A stretch of DNA of 26,805 nt from CAZTWC01 sp964617105 [NCBI: uncultured Myxococcia bacterium] (GTDB taxonomy: Bacteria > CAZTWC01), in NCBI GenBank assembly GCA_964617105.1, contig CAZTWC010000012.1, positions 2,349 to 29,153 of the forward strand. The letters are read 5' to 3'. A program made the translations under genes and the position numbers. Positions within the stretch are counted from its first letter, which is position 1; each line of letters starts with the position of its first letter. The notes under the pieces were generated by a model that searched no databases, was not told where the DNA came from, and saw nothing but the letters and a program-made list of their open reading frames with translations. Shown here piece after piece: positions 15,703 through 24,304 of the stretch.

Positions 15703-17091
15703 TTAATAACTTACTGATATTTTAAATAACACCTCGTTTTTAAAATAGTGTAAATTTTGCTCAGCAACGTTACCTTTCACCCATTCCATGGTGTTATCCG
15801 TTTTTTGGTTGAATTTTCCCTCTTGTATAAAAATTTGATAACCGGTGCTGTTGTTAATCAGGTTATACTGGATATTAAAGGCCAACCAGGTAAGAATTTG
15901 GTAATCCAAATCTACAGAAGCGGCAAAGATAGGGTCTATCCGATTATCATCACTCTGATAAGTATTATTATCCACCTGGCTTTTAGTGCCAGTCAAATGA
16001 GTATTACTCTCACCAAACTTATTGTAACTGAAACTAACATTGCCCCTAAGCCATAAGTTATGCATCAAGGCCCGTTCAATATTAAAGTAAAGTTTATTCT
16101 CCTCAAAGTAACCAAAAAGCCCCATTAGTTGAGCAGTCCGGGTAATCCCACCTTTTATTACAAAAATCTCTGAACTCTTGTAGTTTAACTCTAAAGTAGC
16201 CAATGCGCTGTTGAAGTTGCCATAATCCCTACTGACGCCTGCATATTTTTTTATATACTGGTTCTCGCCAGAGATCATAGTGTTGCCGTATCCCAGCAAA
16301 AGGGTAACCGAAATCTTCCTGGTCACCTGACCTATCATTCCTGCATTGACAAGCAACATGTAAGGAGTTGGATTGGGATTATCCATTTCAGATTTGGTTT
16401 CCGAATTAAGGCTATAAGGATTTGTTGATTTGTAACTACTTTCATAATAATTCCTGGTATTCAGGGAAGTATTGAAAACCAATGCGGTACGAGGTAAAAA
16501 GTTCCACTGCACATTAAACTTAGGCATATGAGCCATATAATTATTTTGGGGCAGATTGGCATCCTCATCATACCGGTCAAAAATAAATTCATAGCCAAAA
16601 TTTAAATTTAAAATACCCCCAGCCGGGTTATAGGTAAATTTAAAGCCAGCCTGGTTGGCGATCCGATCGTTCCTGGCCAGAGAATGGTTTCTTGGCCTTG
16701 AAGAGCGAATAAAATTGTTAGACAATTTTAATTTATACTGTCCACGAGGATTAAAAGTTATGGATATGCCCGATTCGCCTTCAGTGGAACTTAGAACACT
16801 GTTTTCTTCCTTAAAGTACTTGTTGTAAACAGCCAGACCGGAGAAGTCAAAAATAAAATTACTTCCTGGCATAGTCAGTTTAAAACCCGGTTCAACGTGA
16901 AGAACAAAATCGCTGATCAGATCAGCGTCCTTGTAAAGCACATTGGAGTCATACTCAGAAACAATTCCAATGGAAGGATGGAATTCTCCTTTACCTAATT
17001 TCAGCCCTACCCCTTCGGCGAAAGCCATACCGGCAAGCAAAACGTTTATTACACTTATTACAACTGCTATTTTAACTACTTTTCTAACCAT
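15703..17091 (-). CDS. Outer-membrane beta-barrel protein, probable polysaccharide porin
   Basis: A 462-residue protein with a Sec signal peptide (cleavage about residue 25, AFA-EG). The rest is alternating hydrophobic/polar strands with many aromatic and Asn/Ser residues, and it ends in a strand with terminal tyrosine (KISVSY), a typical outer-membrane insertion signal. The pattern resembles the BBP2_2 (PF10082) putative porin family associated with exopolysaccharide loci. In Myxococcus xanthus similar barrels (WzpX/WzpS/WzpB) partner OPX proteins that lack their own pore. That comparison is from memory and the assignment to the family is by pattern, not search. It precedes the short OPX gene by 156 bp and follows a small secreted protein, all on the minus strand. 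Confidence 0.78.
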   Translation of the reverse strand: MVRKVVKIAVVISVINVLLAGMAFAEGVGLKLGKGEFHPSIGIVSEYDSNVLYKDADLISDFVLHVEPGFKLTMPGSNFIFDFSGLAVYNKYFKEENSVLSSTEGESGISITFNPRGQYKLKLSNNFIRSSRPRNHSLARNDRIANQAGFKFTYNPAGGILNLNFGYEFIFDRYDEDANLPQNNYMAHMPKFNVQWNFLPRTALVFNTSLNTRNYYESSYKSTNPYSLNSETKSEMDNPNPTPYMLLVNAGMIGQVTRKISVTLLLGYGNTMISGENQYIKKYAGVSRDYGNFNSALATLELNYKSSEIFVIKGGITRTAQLMGLFGYFEENKLYFNIERALMHNLWLRGNVSFSYNKFGESNTHLTGTKSQVDNNTYQSDDNRIDPIFAASVDLDYQILTWLAFNIQYNLINNSTGYQIFIQEGKFNQKTDNTMEWVKGNVAEQNLHYFKNEVLFKISVSY

Positions 17092-17195
17092 ATTTCACAC
17101 TTCTTTTTTAACCTATTAACCCGCCCGCCTTTTTCTCACTCTCTAACTACCAAATTTATTAACTGATACAACACTTAAATACTCTATTAAAGAAA

Positions 17196-17795
17196 TCATT
17201 GAAATGGAGATGCCGCGGGTGGATTACTAATGTCTCCTTCATCACCCAAACTAGTACCCCCAACGCCAGCTTCACCGCCGCTTTCGGTCATGGCCTCAGA
17301 CTCTAACTCTTTAGCCACTTTGTCCATCTCTACTTCAACTTTTGTTTCACCTGTGTACACCGCCATCTCGCCAATACAGGCTTCAGCCTCGGCCTGTAGT
17401 TGCTTGATCTTTTGATAACTGATAGATATTTTTGTAAATTCGTTTTCAATGGTGCTTTTATCATCTTTTACAATGGCTTCCTTAAAAGAGATGTTTCCCA
17501 TTTCTGAAACTTTTATCAATCCTTTGATGGCGGTCAATTTATCGTTGACACAGTTTAACTTGATAACATCCTTCTCTTTTCTGGTCTCTTTTAATATAGC
17601 CAGCACTTTATCGAGGATACCATTCATCTCGTTGAGGTATTTTTCCGCTTTCTCGGTCATCTCTGCTACCGGGATCTGGCCAGTATTTTGACTAATGGCA
17701 CCATCACCTGTTTGCGTCTCCATCTTGGCCATTAAATTTCCAGCCATACATAGAGAAATAAGTAACACTATAAAATTTATCTTATATTTCATCAT
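17196..17795 (-). CDS. Secreted helical protein of unknown function
   Basis: A 199-residue protein that I do not recognise. It has a signal peptide (residues about 1-23, ending LMA-K), then a mainly helical region from about 40 to 165 with heptad-like charged/leucine spacing and two isolated cysteines (in KLNCVND and EACIGEM) that could form one disulfide. A low-complexity Gly/Glu/Pro tail (about 165-199) follows. It lacks a lipobox. The gene starts behind a near-consensus promoter and AGGAGA, and is the first of three minus-strand genes with the beta-barrel and OPX. An accessory role in polysaccharide export or surface attachment is inferred from position only. Confidence 0.75.
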   Translation of the reverse strand: MMKYKINFIVLLISLCMAGNLMAKMETQTGDGAISQNTGQIPVAEMTEKAEKYLNEMNGILDKVLAILKETRKEKDVIKLNCVNDKLTAIKGLIKVSEMGNISFKEAIVKDDKSTIENEFTKISISYQKIKQLQAEAEACIGEMAVYTGETKVEVEMDKVAKELESEAMTESGGEAGVGGTSLGDEGDISNPPAASPFQ

Positions 17796-17828
17796 CTGTT
17801 CTCCTCTTAAAAGACAATGGTAATAGAA

Positions 17829-17857
17829 AGTATAGTGTCATTACCCGTTAATGTCAA
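17829..17857 (-). promoter_or_regulatory. Near-consensus promoter for the small secreted protein / porin / OPX unit
   Basis: Read on the minus strand: a perfect TTGACA (17857-17852), a 17-bp spacer, then TATACT (17834-17829). The leader to the ATG at 17795 would be about 28 nt. It implies that the three genes to its left form their own transcription unit, separate from the giant repeat protein gene on its right, which ends at 17893. Confidence 0.7.
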
Positions 17858-17892
17858 TAATTTTTTAATATTCAAATAATTATTTACCATAA

Positions 17893-20800
17893 TTATTTGC
17901 CGGTTCTTTTCGGTTTTTTCCTCGGGCTTTCCTCTCTAATTATTACCTCTCTTATGCCTGCCCCAGACTCAACCTGGCCGTCAAAACCTTTTACCTGACA
18001 TTTTAGCCGATCACCTTTCTGGCGATCTCCTTTATAGATACTGCTGCCCTGACTGCCTGACTCTACTTTGCCGTTTTTAAACCACTTATAGCGATACTGG
18101 ATGCTGTCGCTGTCAATATCGCGGCTCTCGGTCTTAATACTGCAACTTACCTGGTCGTCCTTCTTGGGCTTGGCCGGGGTTATCTCGGCTACCGGCGATG
18201 AAGGTGCACTGTTTACCACCTTTACCACTGCCTGACCCGAGCCACCTTCCATCTCTCCATCACTGCCATATACCAGAACCTTCCACTCCTGGCCCTTGGT
18301 GGTATATTTGCCGGACAAAGTGGCGCCATCAACATCTTTGAACATACTGCCATCCCGATACCACTCATAACGATACTGAACCTTATCGCCGTCTATATCA
18401 CGGGCTCCTTTGCTGATCTGAGCCCGCAAATCGCTCCGGGTGTTGGGACGGCCGGGGATTAACTTCACTTCCGGAGAGGTCGGCGCACTGTTGATTACCT
18501 GAACCTGGGCCTCACCTTTACCGCTCTTGGAGGCTCCATCACTGCCATAGGCAAAACATTGCCACTGCTCACCCTTTTTAACCTTGCCCTTAGGCACGGT
18601 GGATCCTGATACTCCCCTGGCGGCTTTTTCATTCACCTTCCATGCGAAAACATAGGTCATCTTGTCGCCGTCAGCATCAAAACTCTGTCCCACCACCTGG
18701 CATTTCAACTCTTCTCCACTGCGAGGGGCGGATGGTCCAACCTCCACCTGAGGCGCAGTGGGTACGGTGTTCAATACCCTCACCTCTCTTATGCCTGCCC
18801 CAGACTCAACCTGGCCGTCAAAACCTTTTACCTGACATTTTAGCCGATCACCTTTCTGGCGATCTCCTTTATAGATACTGCTGCCCTGACTGCCTGACTC
18901 TACTTTGCCGTTTTTAAACCACTTATAGCGATACTGGATGCTGTCGCTGTCAATATCGCGGCTCTCGGTCTTAATACTGCAACTTACCTGGTCGTCCTTC
19001 TTGGGCTTGGCCGGGGTTATCTCGGCTACCGGCGATGAAGGTGCACTGTTTACCACCTTTACCACTGCCTGACCCGAGCCACCTTCCATCTCTCCATCAC
19101 TGCCATATACCAGAACCTTCCACTCCTGGCCCTTGGTGGTATATTTGCCGGACAAAGTGGCGCCATCAACATCTTTGAACATACTGCCATCCCGATACCA
19201 CTCATAACGATACTGAACCTTATCGCCGTCTATATCACGGGCTCCTTTGCTGATCTGAGCCCGCAAATCGCTCCGGGTGTTGGGACGGCCGGGGGTTAAC
19301 TTCACTTCCGGAGAGGTGGGCGGGGTATTGATGGCGGTAAAAGATATTTCCGCACTTTTTCCGCTTCCCTGACCATCAAAAGGCACCACTTTAACCTTCC
19401 AGGTCTGATCTTTTTTAAAAAATCCCTTAACTTTGGCTTTGCCAGTTAAAAAATCCTGCACTTTACCCTTATAATACCATAAATAATTATAAGTTATCTT
19501 GTCGCCATCGGGATCAAAAGAATGATTGGACACATCCACCTGAATCTCCTGGTTAACCGCTGGCGACTGATTATTTATAGTCACTTCCGGTTCTGCCGGA
19601 AGTGTATTAAGTATATATACTGCTGCAACTGCCACCGGCCCCTTTTGCTCACCATCAAAGGGAGTTGCATAAACTTCCCATTTTTCACCCTTTTTGGTCT
19701 TATCAGTGGTGATATCCATCCCTTTATGATTAGTTACCGTCTTGCCATTGCGTTTCCAGAGATATTGATAGGAAATAGAATCGTTGTCAGCATCAGTTGA
19801 TTCCCGGTCAAACTCGACCCGCAAGCCATCGATGGTAAAGGGTTTGGCCGGCCCAATTTTTATTCTGCAGCCGGTTGGAGGAGTATTTTTTACTTTAAAT
19901 TCCAATTTTGCTACTTCTCCATCCTCGCTACCATCAAATCCAAAAACCTCTGCCCGCCACTTATCATGTTTAAATAACTCTTGTTTGGATAGTTTACTTT
20001 TATTTTCTGCAAAAGACTGTCTCTGATCATTCTTGAACCAACGATATCTAACCTCTACTTTGTCACCATCTGGATCAAAGGGGTTGGTTAGTAAATCAAT
20101 TTTTAAGGTACTATTGGTATACACAGTTGCACTGCTCAATTTCACCTTCGGTTTTTTAGGCACACTGTTTGCCACTACTACCGAATGGCCGGCCGGAGCA
20201 CTTTTTAACCTGGAGTCAAAGGCAAATACTTCAACCTTCCACACCTGATCCTTGCGAATACTCTGCCCACTAATAATCCTGGTAGAATCTCCTAACTTGA
20301 TCTCCTGGTCGTTTTTATACCACTTATAGAGGTAAGATATTTTGTCGCCATCAGCATCGGTTGCCGCCTGGCTAATCTCTACCTTCAAATCATCTCCTAT
20401 TTGGGGAGAAGCCGGGGTAATCGTCACCACCGGCGGATAGGGAGGCAAATTATGTATCTTGACCGCGGCATATCCCACACCCCCATCTACCTCACCATCA
20501 TTGGCCACAACTTTTACCTTAACATCATCACCTTTTTTAAACTTGTTGAGAGCCAGTTGCGATTCATTGCTCTGAAATTTGCCATTAACATACCAATTGT
20601 ATTTATAGATTATTGGATCATGGTCATCATCTTTAGCTTCCTTTTTGACGCTCACCTGTAGAACATCATTAATCGTAGGGTTTTCCGGAGTTATTATAAC
20701 TCCCGGACCCTGGGGAGGTGTATTTATAATAGTAGATTCTGCCTGACTTTCCGGACCAAACTGCTCTCCATCGTGGGGAATTACTATTAATTTCCACTTC

Positions 20801-22596
20801 TCTCCTTTAGTGGTGTATTTAGCGCTAACATCCCTAGTATCATAGGGAAAATCCTGCTTAGTTCCATCTTTATACCAATTATAATGATAGGTAATTTTAT
20901 CCCGGTCTGCATCGTTTGAAGATTTGGGAATTGCGGTCTTTAAAGTAACTGTAGTTCTGGCTTTGTTGGGTGAAACTACAATTTTTGGCTTGGTTGGAAG
21001 AGTATTAAGAATCTCTACAGAGGATGATGTATAATAAATAGCCCCCTTTTTTTCACCGTAGGTTCGCCAATTATCGCCATCCTGGAGAGTAAAGTGCCAT
21101 CTCTCCCCTTTTTTGATGCTGCCGGGAGGTAATTGCTTTAGATGGCTGTACCTTTCATCTAATATATCATCTCTATACCACTTGGTTCGGATATTTGGTC
21201 CAGATTTTTCAGTAGGGTTATCAAGATCGAAATAGGAATTTTTTATCTTTAAACGGTTAGAAACCCTCGGTTCATCTGGAAGTATCAGCAATTCTGATAA
21301 TAGGGCCTCGTTCGGGTGGAGCCGGCCGGAACGGTAAGGATCGTGACCTTCGGCGGGCCAGGGTAGGTTCAGTTTTACTTTCTGCGCTTTTGCTGTAATC
21401 CTCCAGGCAAACATTTTTTTATTTGCTCCGGTTACTATTATCTCAACTGAACCATTACCATCAAAATCGGTCAGTACAGGAGTGGAAGATAATTTACCTC
21501 CCAAATATTCAGGAAATCCTGGATATCTTCTGCCATTGTTTCTTACCACATATACATTTCCATCATTAGAGGTAAAAACTATTTCTTGAGTGCCGTTTCG
21601 ATCTATATCACCAACTACCACTGATGAAAATATTCTTCCTTTGGTTTTAAAAGGAAAGCCGGGTAACAACTTTCCTTTTTTATCAAAAACATAAAGATTA
21701 TTATCTCCAGAAGGAACGATAATATCGCGATTGCCGTCACCATCAACATCAGCAACAGCACCGGTTCCATATATTCTATATTTTGTTGTTACCGGAAAAC
21801 CATCCATCAGGGAGCCGTTATTTTCAACGGCATATACTTTAAAATCCTGGGAAATGATTATCAGTTCAAAACGGTAGTCTTTATCCAGGTCTGCAATTAT
21901 AGGCTGGGAACTAACAGTAAAATTAGTGGAAAAGGGAAATCCGGATAACGATCTCTGATTTACTGAAAATGCGTGTACATCACCATTTTCTAACCCAACT
22001 ACCATATCTACTTTTCCATCGCTGTTAAGATCTCCAACAGCAGCAGTGGATATTACCCCGCTTCCCAATTTTTTTGGATATTTAGGCCAAACTTTACCAT
22101 TACCTTTAATAATATAAAAATTGCCGGATTTGGTTCCAATACAGATCTCCATCTTGTTATCGCTATTTGCATCAATCAATGATGGGTTGGCCAGCACTTT
22201 TCCCTTCAATTTATATGGAAATCCGCTAATTGTCTGAGCCCGTAAATTTAAGGCGTATAAAACTCCTTTTTTGGTAACTGCTATAATCTCCTTTTTCCCG
22301 TCGCCGTTAATATCTCCGATAGTTGGCGTTGAAACAAATTCCTGCCCTTTTGGCAATTTAAACTCCGCTAAAGAAACCCCGTAAGAGTCCCAAATATAGA
22401 GATAGTTTGTAGCGACAGCCACCAACTCATTACTTCCATCGTTATCCAAATCATCAACAACAGGTGAAGGTCGTGAAAATTTGGATTTTGAAGTAATAGG
22501 AAATCCAGGCGCTTCATTTAATGCTAACACATTTCCAGTTGATAAAAATGCTGCAATAACAATTATTAAAGATAGAAAATGAATTCTTTTTTTCAT
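17893..22596 (-). CDS. Giant secreted protein: FG-GAP/VCBS propeller plus about twelve Ig/PKD-like repeats
   Basis: A 1567-residue secreted protein. Residues 1-25 are a signal peptide (VLA-L). Residues about 40-400 contain eight calcium-binding-like FG-GAP/VCBS motifs (for example DLDNDGSNE, DINGDGKKE, DVDGDGNRD, DFDGNGSVE), forming a predicted eight-bladed propeller. It closes with the WP...HDPYRSGR motif (412-425). One divergent and then eleven clear repeats of about 93 residues fill 440-1551. Each repeat has D-x-DGDxIxYxYxWYKxG, a KGExWKxxV strand and an (F/S)DGE loop, in the manner of PKD/Ig folds. The protein ends in a short basic tail with no LPXTG, PEP-CTERM or type IX signal. An adhesin or surface-fibre role is inferred. 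The ATG has AAGAGAG upstream. It sits between the trans-envelope machine genes and the polysaccharide exporter. Confidence 0.88.
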   Translation of the reverse strand: MKKRIHFLSLIIVIAAFLSTGNVLALNEAPGFPITSKSKFSRPSPVVDDLDNDGSNELVAVATNYLYIWDSYGVSLAEFKLPKGQEFVSTPTIGDINGDGKKEIIAVTKKGVLYALNLRAQTISGFPYKLKGKVLANPSLIDANSDNKMEICIGTKSGNFYIIKGNGKVWPKYPKKLGSGVISTAAVGDLNSDGKVDMVVGLENGDVHAFSVNQRSLSGFPFSTNFTVSSQPIIADLDKDYRFELIIISQDFKVYAVENNGSLMDGFPVTTKYRIYGTGAVADVDGDGNRDIIVPSGDNNLYVFDKKGKLLPGFPFKTKGRIFSSVVVGDIDRNGTQEIVFTSNDGNVYVVRNNGRRYPGFPEYLGGKLSSTPVLTDFDGNGSVEIIVTGANKKMFAWRITAKAQKVKLNLPWPAEGHDPYRSGRLHPNEALLSELLILPDEPRVSNRLKIKNSYFDLDNPTEKSGPNIRTKWYRDDILDERYSHLKQLPPGSIKKGERWHFTLQDGDNWRTYGEKKGAIYYTSSSVEILNTLPTKPKIVVSPNKARTTVTLKTAIPKSSNDADRDKITYHYNWYKDGTKQDFPYDTRDVSAKYTTKGEKWKLIVIPHDGEQFGPESQAESTIINTPPQGPGVIITPENPTINDVLQVSVKKEAKDDDHDPIIYKYNWYVNGKFQSNESQLALNKFKKGDDVKVKVVANDGEVDGGVGYAAVKIHNLPPYPPVVTITPASPQIGDDLKVEISQAATDADGDKISYLYKWYKNDQEIKLGDSTRIISGQSIRKDQVWKVEVFAFDSRLKSAPAGHSVVVANSVPKKPKVKLSSATVYTNSTLKIDLLTNPFDPDGDKVEVRYRWFKNDQRQSFAENKSKLSKQELFKHDKWRAEVFGFDGSEDGEVAKLEFKVKNTPPTGCRIKIGPAKPFTIDGLRVEFDRESTDADNDSISYQYLWKRNGKTVTNHKGMDITTDKTKKGEKWEVYATPFDGEQKGPVAVAAVYILNTLPAEPEVTINNQSPAVNQEIQVDVSNHSFDPDGDKITYNYLWYYKGKVQDFLTGKAKVKGFFKKDQTWKVKVVPFDGQGSGKSAEISFTAINTPPTSPEVKLTPGRPNTRSDLRAQISKGARDIDGDKVQYRYEWYRDGSMFKDVDGATLSGKYTTKGQEWKVLVYGSDGEMEGGSGQAVVKVVNSAPSSPVAEITPAKPKKDDQVSCSIKTESRDIDSDSIQYRYKWFKNGKVESGSQGSSIYKGDRQKGDRLKCQVKGFDGQVESGAGIREVRVLNTVPTAPQVEVGPSAPRSGEELKCQVVGQSFDADGDKMTYVFAWKVNEKAARGVSGSTVPKGKVKKGEQWQCFAYGSDGASKSGKGEAQVQVINSAPTSPEVKLIPGRPNTRSDLRAQISKGARDIDGDKVQYRYEWYRDGSMFKDVDGATLSGKYTTKGQEWKVLVYGSDGEMEGGSGQAVVKVVNSAPSSPVAEITPAKPKKDDQVSCSIKTESRDIDSDSIQYRYKWFKNGKVESGSQGSSIYKGDRQKGDRLKCQVKGFDGQVESGAGIREVIIREESPRKKPKRTGK
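17945..18480. repeat. 536-bp near-perfect direct repeat, C-terminal copy
   Basis: Matches 18782-19317 at a constant offset of 837 bp (279 codons). By eye I found one difference (Ile codon here, Thr codon in the other copy). It encodes two Ig-like repeats, about residues 1373-1551, and ends 16 residues before the protein's C-terminus. Confidence 0.93.
18782..19317. repeat. 536-bp near-perfect direct repeat, upstream-domain copy
   Basis: Partner of 17945-18480, encoding about residues 1094-1272. The 301 bp between the copies encodes one different Ig-like repeat, so the protein order is a-b-c-a-b. The 837-bp offset equals exactly three 93-codon repeat units. Confidence 0.93.
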
Positions 22597-22822
22597 AACT
22601 CTCTTTTTCCTTTTATTTTTGTGATAGTTTATCTTATTAGTCTAGTATAATCTGTGATTTCTACCACAAAACTATCAATATTTCCAATGAAAAATGAGAT
22701 TATGGATAATATAATTTGAAATGGGTATTAAGCAACCCGAAGATTAACCATCCTAATAAAAAGGTTGGTATTAGGATTGAATAGTTATTTCTAGATTTAG
22801 GTTATTAGTGCCCGTCCGGAAA
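22597..22822. promoter_or_regulatory. 226-bp gap upstream of the giant repeat protein gene
   Basis: AT-rich, no gene seen. On the minus strand a TATACT (22649-22644) could be a -10 for the giant protein, but no good -35 accompanies it. A 9-bp inverted repeat, TGATAGTTT (22622-22630) with AAACTATCA (22669-22677), spans this -10 and could be an operator. A 9-bp hairpin, ATCCTAATA (22750-22758) with TATTAGGAT (22769-22777), lies 50-75 bp after the end of the 461-residue protein gene. It has no T run, so its action as a terminator is doubtful. Confidence 0.35.
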
Positions 22823-24208
22823 TTATCCTGCTGGAGCAAAGACAAATGGAAATTCGATGGAAACATCTCCACCTTCTGGTTTGGGGAATCTCCAGCGTTT
22901 GATATGACTCATAATACATTGGGCTACTTTACTATCACCCATGGTATTACTAGCTACTGAAGTTTCAATAACTCTACCCCGGGTGTTTATGGTAAAACCG
23001 ATAACAATTTTTCCCCGTAGTTTGGGATTGGCTTTTAATCTTCTTTCATAACACGCTTTTACCGAACCGAGTCTCATTCTTATAACCCGGGTAATTTTTC
23101 CCGGATCCAGATCGCCATCTACTTCAGGCGCTTCATCCATACTAATGGCACCCGATACTTTGGCAGCTCTTTTTTTCTTTATATTTACAGTTCCACCACC
23201 TTTGGTCCCTAATTTTCCAATGCCGGCAATTTTACCGCCGCCAACAGCACCTTTTTTGCTTGTGGCCATCGCGCTATCAGCAACCGCTACTCCTCCCATA
23301 CCAATATTCTGCATGGCGCCGTCCATGTCTGCCATTCCGCCGCCTTCGCTGAGAACATCAGCCAGTGCTCCTCCACTGCTACCATCACCTAAAGCGCCTA
23401 GAATCCTGAGCATCCCTTTTCCTTTTACTTTTTCTGCAATAGCCGCTTTTCTGACTGCTTCTGCCCGGGCTTTCTCCTCAACACTCATCTTTTTTTTGGC
23501 CTTTTTACTAACTTTTTTGGGTTCCTCTTTTTTTACATCTTTTTTCTTCTCATCTTTTTTCTTTTTCCCTTCACCCTCTTTCTTTTTGTTTCCATCATCG
23601 GATGGTTTCTTCTTGGGTTCTGGCTTATTGGGCATAATCAATTTGGAGAATCTATCTTCTATTTGATCCAAACTAAGTTTTCTTAGGGGCGGCCTGGTTT
23701 CAAAAAATACAATCAGTGTAGAATGTAATAGAAATGATCCGAAAAATATACTAAAGAATATCCAGTTGATACTTTTAATCCATCCGCCTTTTGCCAGCGC
23801 AGGAATTTGGGGTTTGGCCGGTTCCGGAGGTGGCTCAACAAATTGAAAAAGGACACTAATCTCACCAACAATTATTTTTCCCTTGGACTCCTTAGTCAAA
23901 GGTAAAATAAATTTATCCCCGCTCTTTTTAATCTTTTTTTGCTTTTTTAGTTCATCAAACCCTACCATAGATGAATTATGCTGGACTTTTCCCTGCATCT
24001 TGTCGGTAAAAGACAACTGGTAGTTGGCACCTTTAAATTCAAAAAGGGTGTATCTCTTGGGCAAATTTGATATCGGGACAACAAAGGTATTTTTTTGGTC
24101 CGTACCAATAGTGACAGGCCCCTGGTCCCGCATCAATTTATCTTCCGCCATCTTCCCGCCGCGAATTATCCCTATACGCAACAAATGTTTTTGAGATCTT
24201 TGCGCCAT
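22823..24208 (-). CDS. FHA-like / TonB-like AgmX/PglI-domain protein (GltG/NfsG-like)
   Basis: A 461-residue bitopic inner-membrane protein. Residues about 8-125 are an all-beta cytoplasmic domain with an FHA-like look (GPVTIGTDQKNTFVV at 30-44, KGKIIVGEISVLFQF at 109-123). A single membrane span is at about 147-169. A Lys/Glu-rich stretch (194-265) and a Gly/Ala-rich linker (270-345) would cross the periplasm. Residues about 370-458 form the AgmX/PglI TonB-like domain, with conserved C386 (KACYERR) and C431 (AQCIMSHIKRWRFP). In M. xanthus GltG and NfsG have this architecture and connect a proton-driven motor to the outer envelope in gliding and spore-coat export; that link is from known families. 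It follows exbB-exbD-exbD here, so it is likely the energy transducer of that motor. Confidence 0.85.
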   Translation of the reverse strand: MAQRSQKHLLRIGIIRGGKMAEDKLMRDQGPVTIGTDQKNTFVVPISNLPKRYTLFEFKGANYQLSFTDKMQGKVQHNSSMVGFDELKKQKKIKKSGDKFILPLTKESKGKIIVGEISVLFQFVEPPPEPAKPQIPALAKGGWIKSINWIFFSIFFGSFLLHSTLIVFFETRPPLRKLSLDQIEDRFSKLIMPNKPEPKKKPSDDGNKKKEGEGKKKKDEKKKDVKKEEPKKVSKKAKKKMSVEEKARAEAVRKAAIAEKVKGKGMLRILGALGDGSSGGALADVLSEGGGMADMDGAMQNIGMGGVAVADSAMATSKKGAVGGGKIAGIGKLGTKGGGTVNIKKKRAAKVSGAISMDEAPEVDGDLDPGKITRVIRMRLGSVKACYERRLKANPKLRGKIVIGFTINTRGRVIETSVASNTMGDSKVAQCIMSHIKRWRFPKPEGGDVSIEFPFVFAPAG

Positions 24209-24304
24209 GGTAAGAAACCTTTCACTTATCCATTTATTGTCAAAGTCTTAGTTTTACCTTAAAACAAAACCTGAGTTAATATGATGTAGTCACCAATAAA
24301 CAGA

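Noticed and set aside
17945-19317. Possible insertion sequence or CRISPR-like array because of the long direct repeats
   Set aside because: The repeats are in frame, encode whole Ig-like domains, and have no terminal inverted repeats, transposase or spacer pattern.
23145-23666. Phe/Pro-rich plus-strand open frame
   Set aside because: It is antisense to the Lys/Glu and Gly/Ala-rich linker of the AgmX-domain protein; its composition is explained as a shadow.
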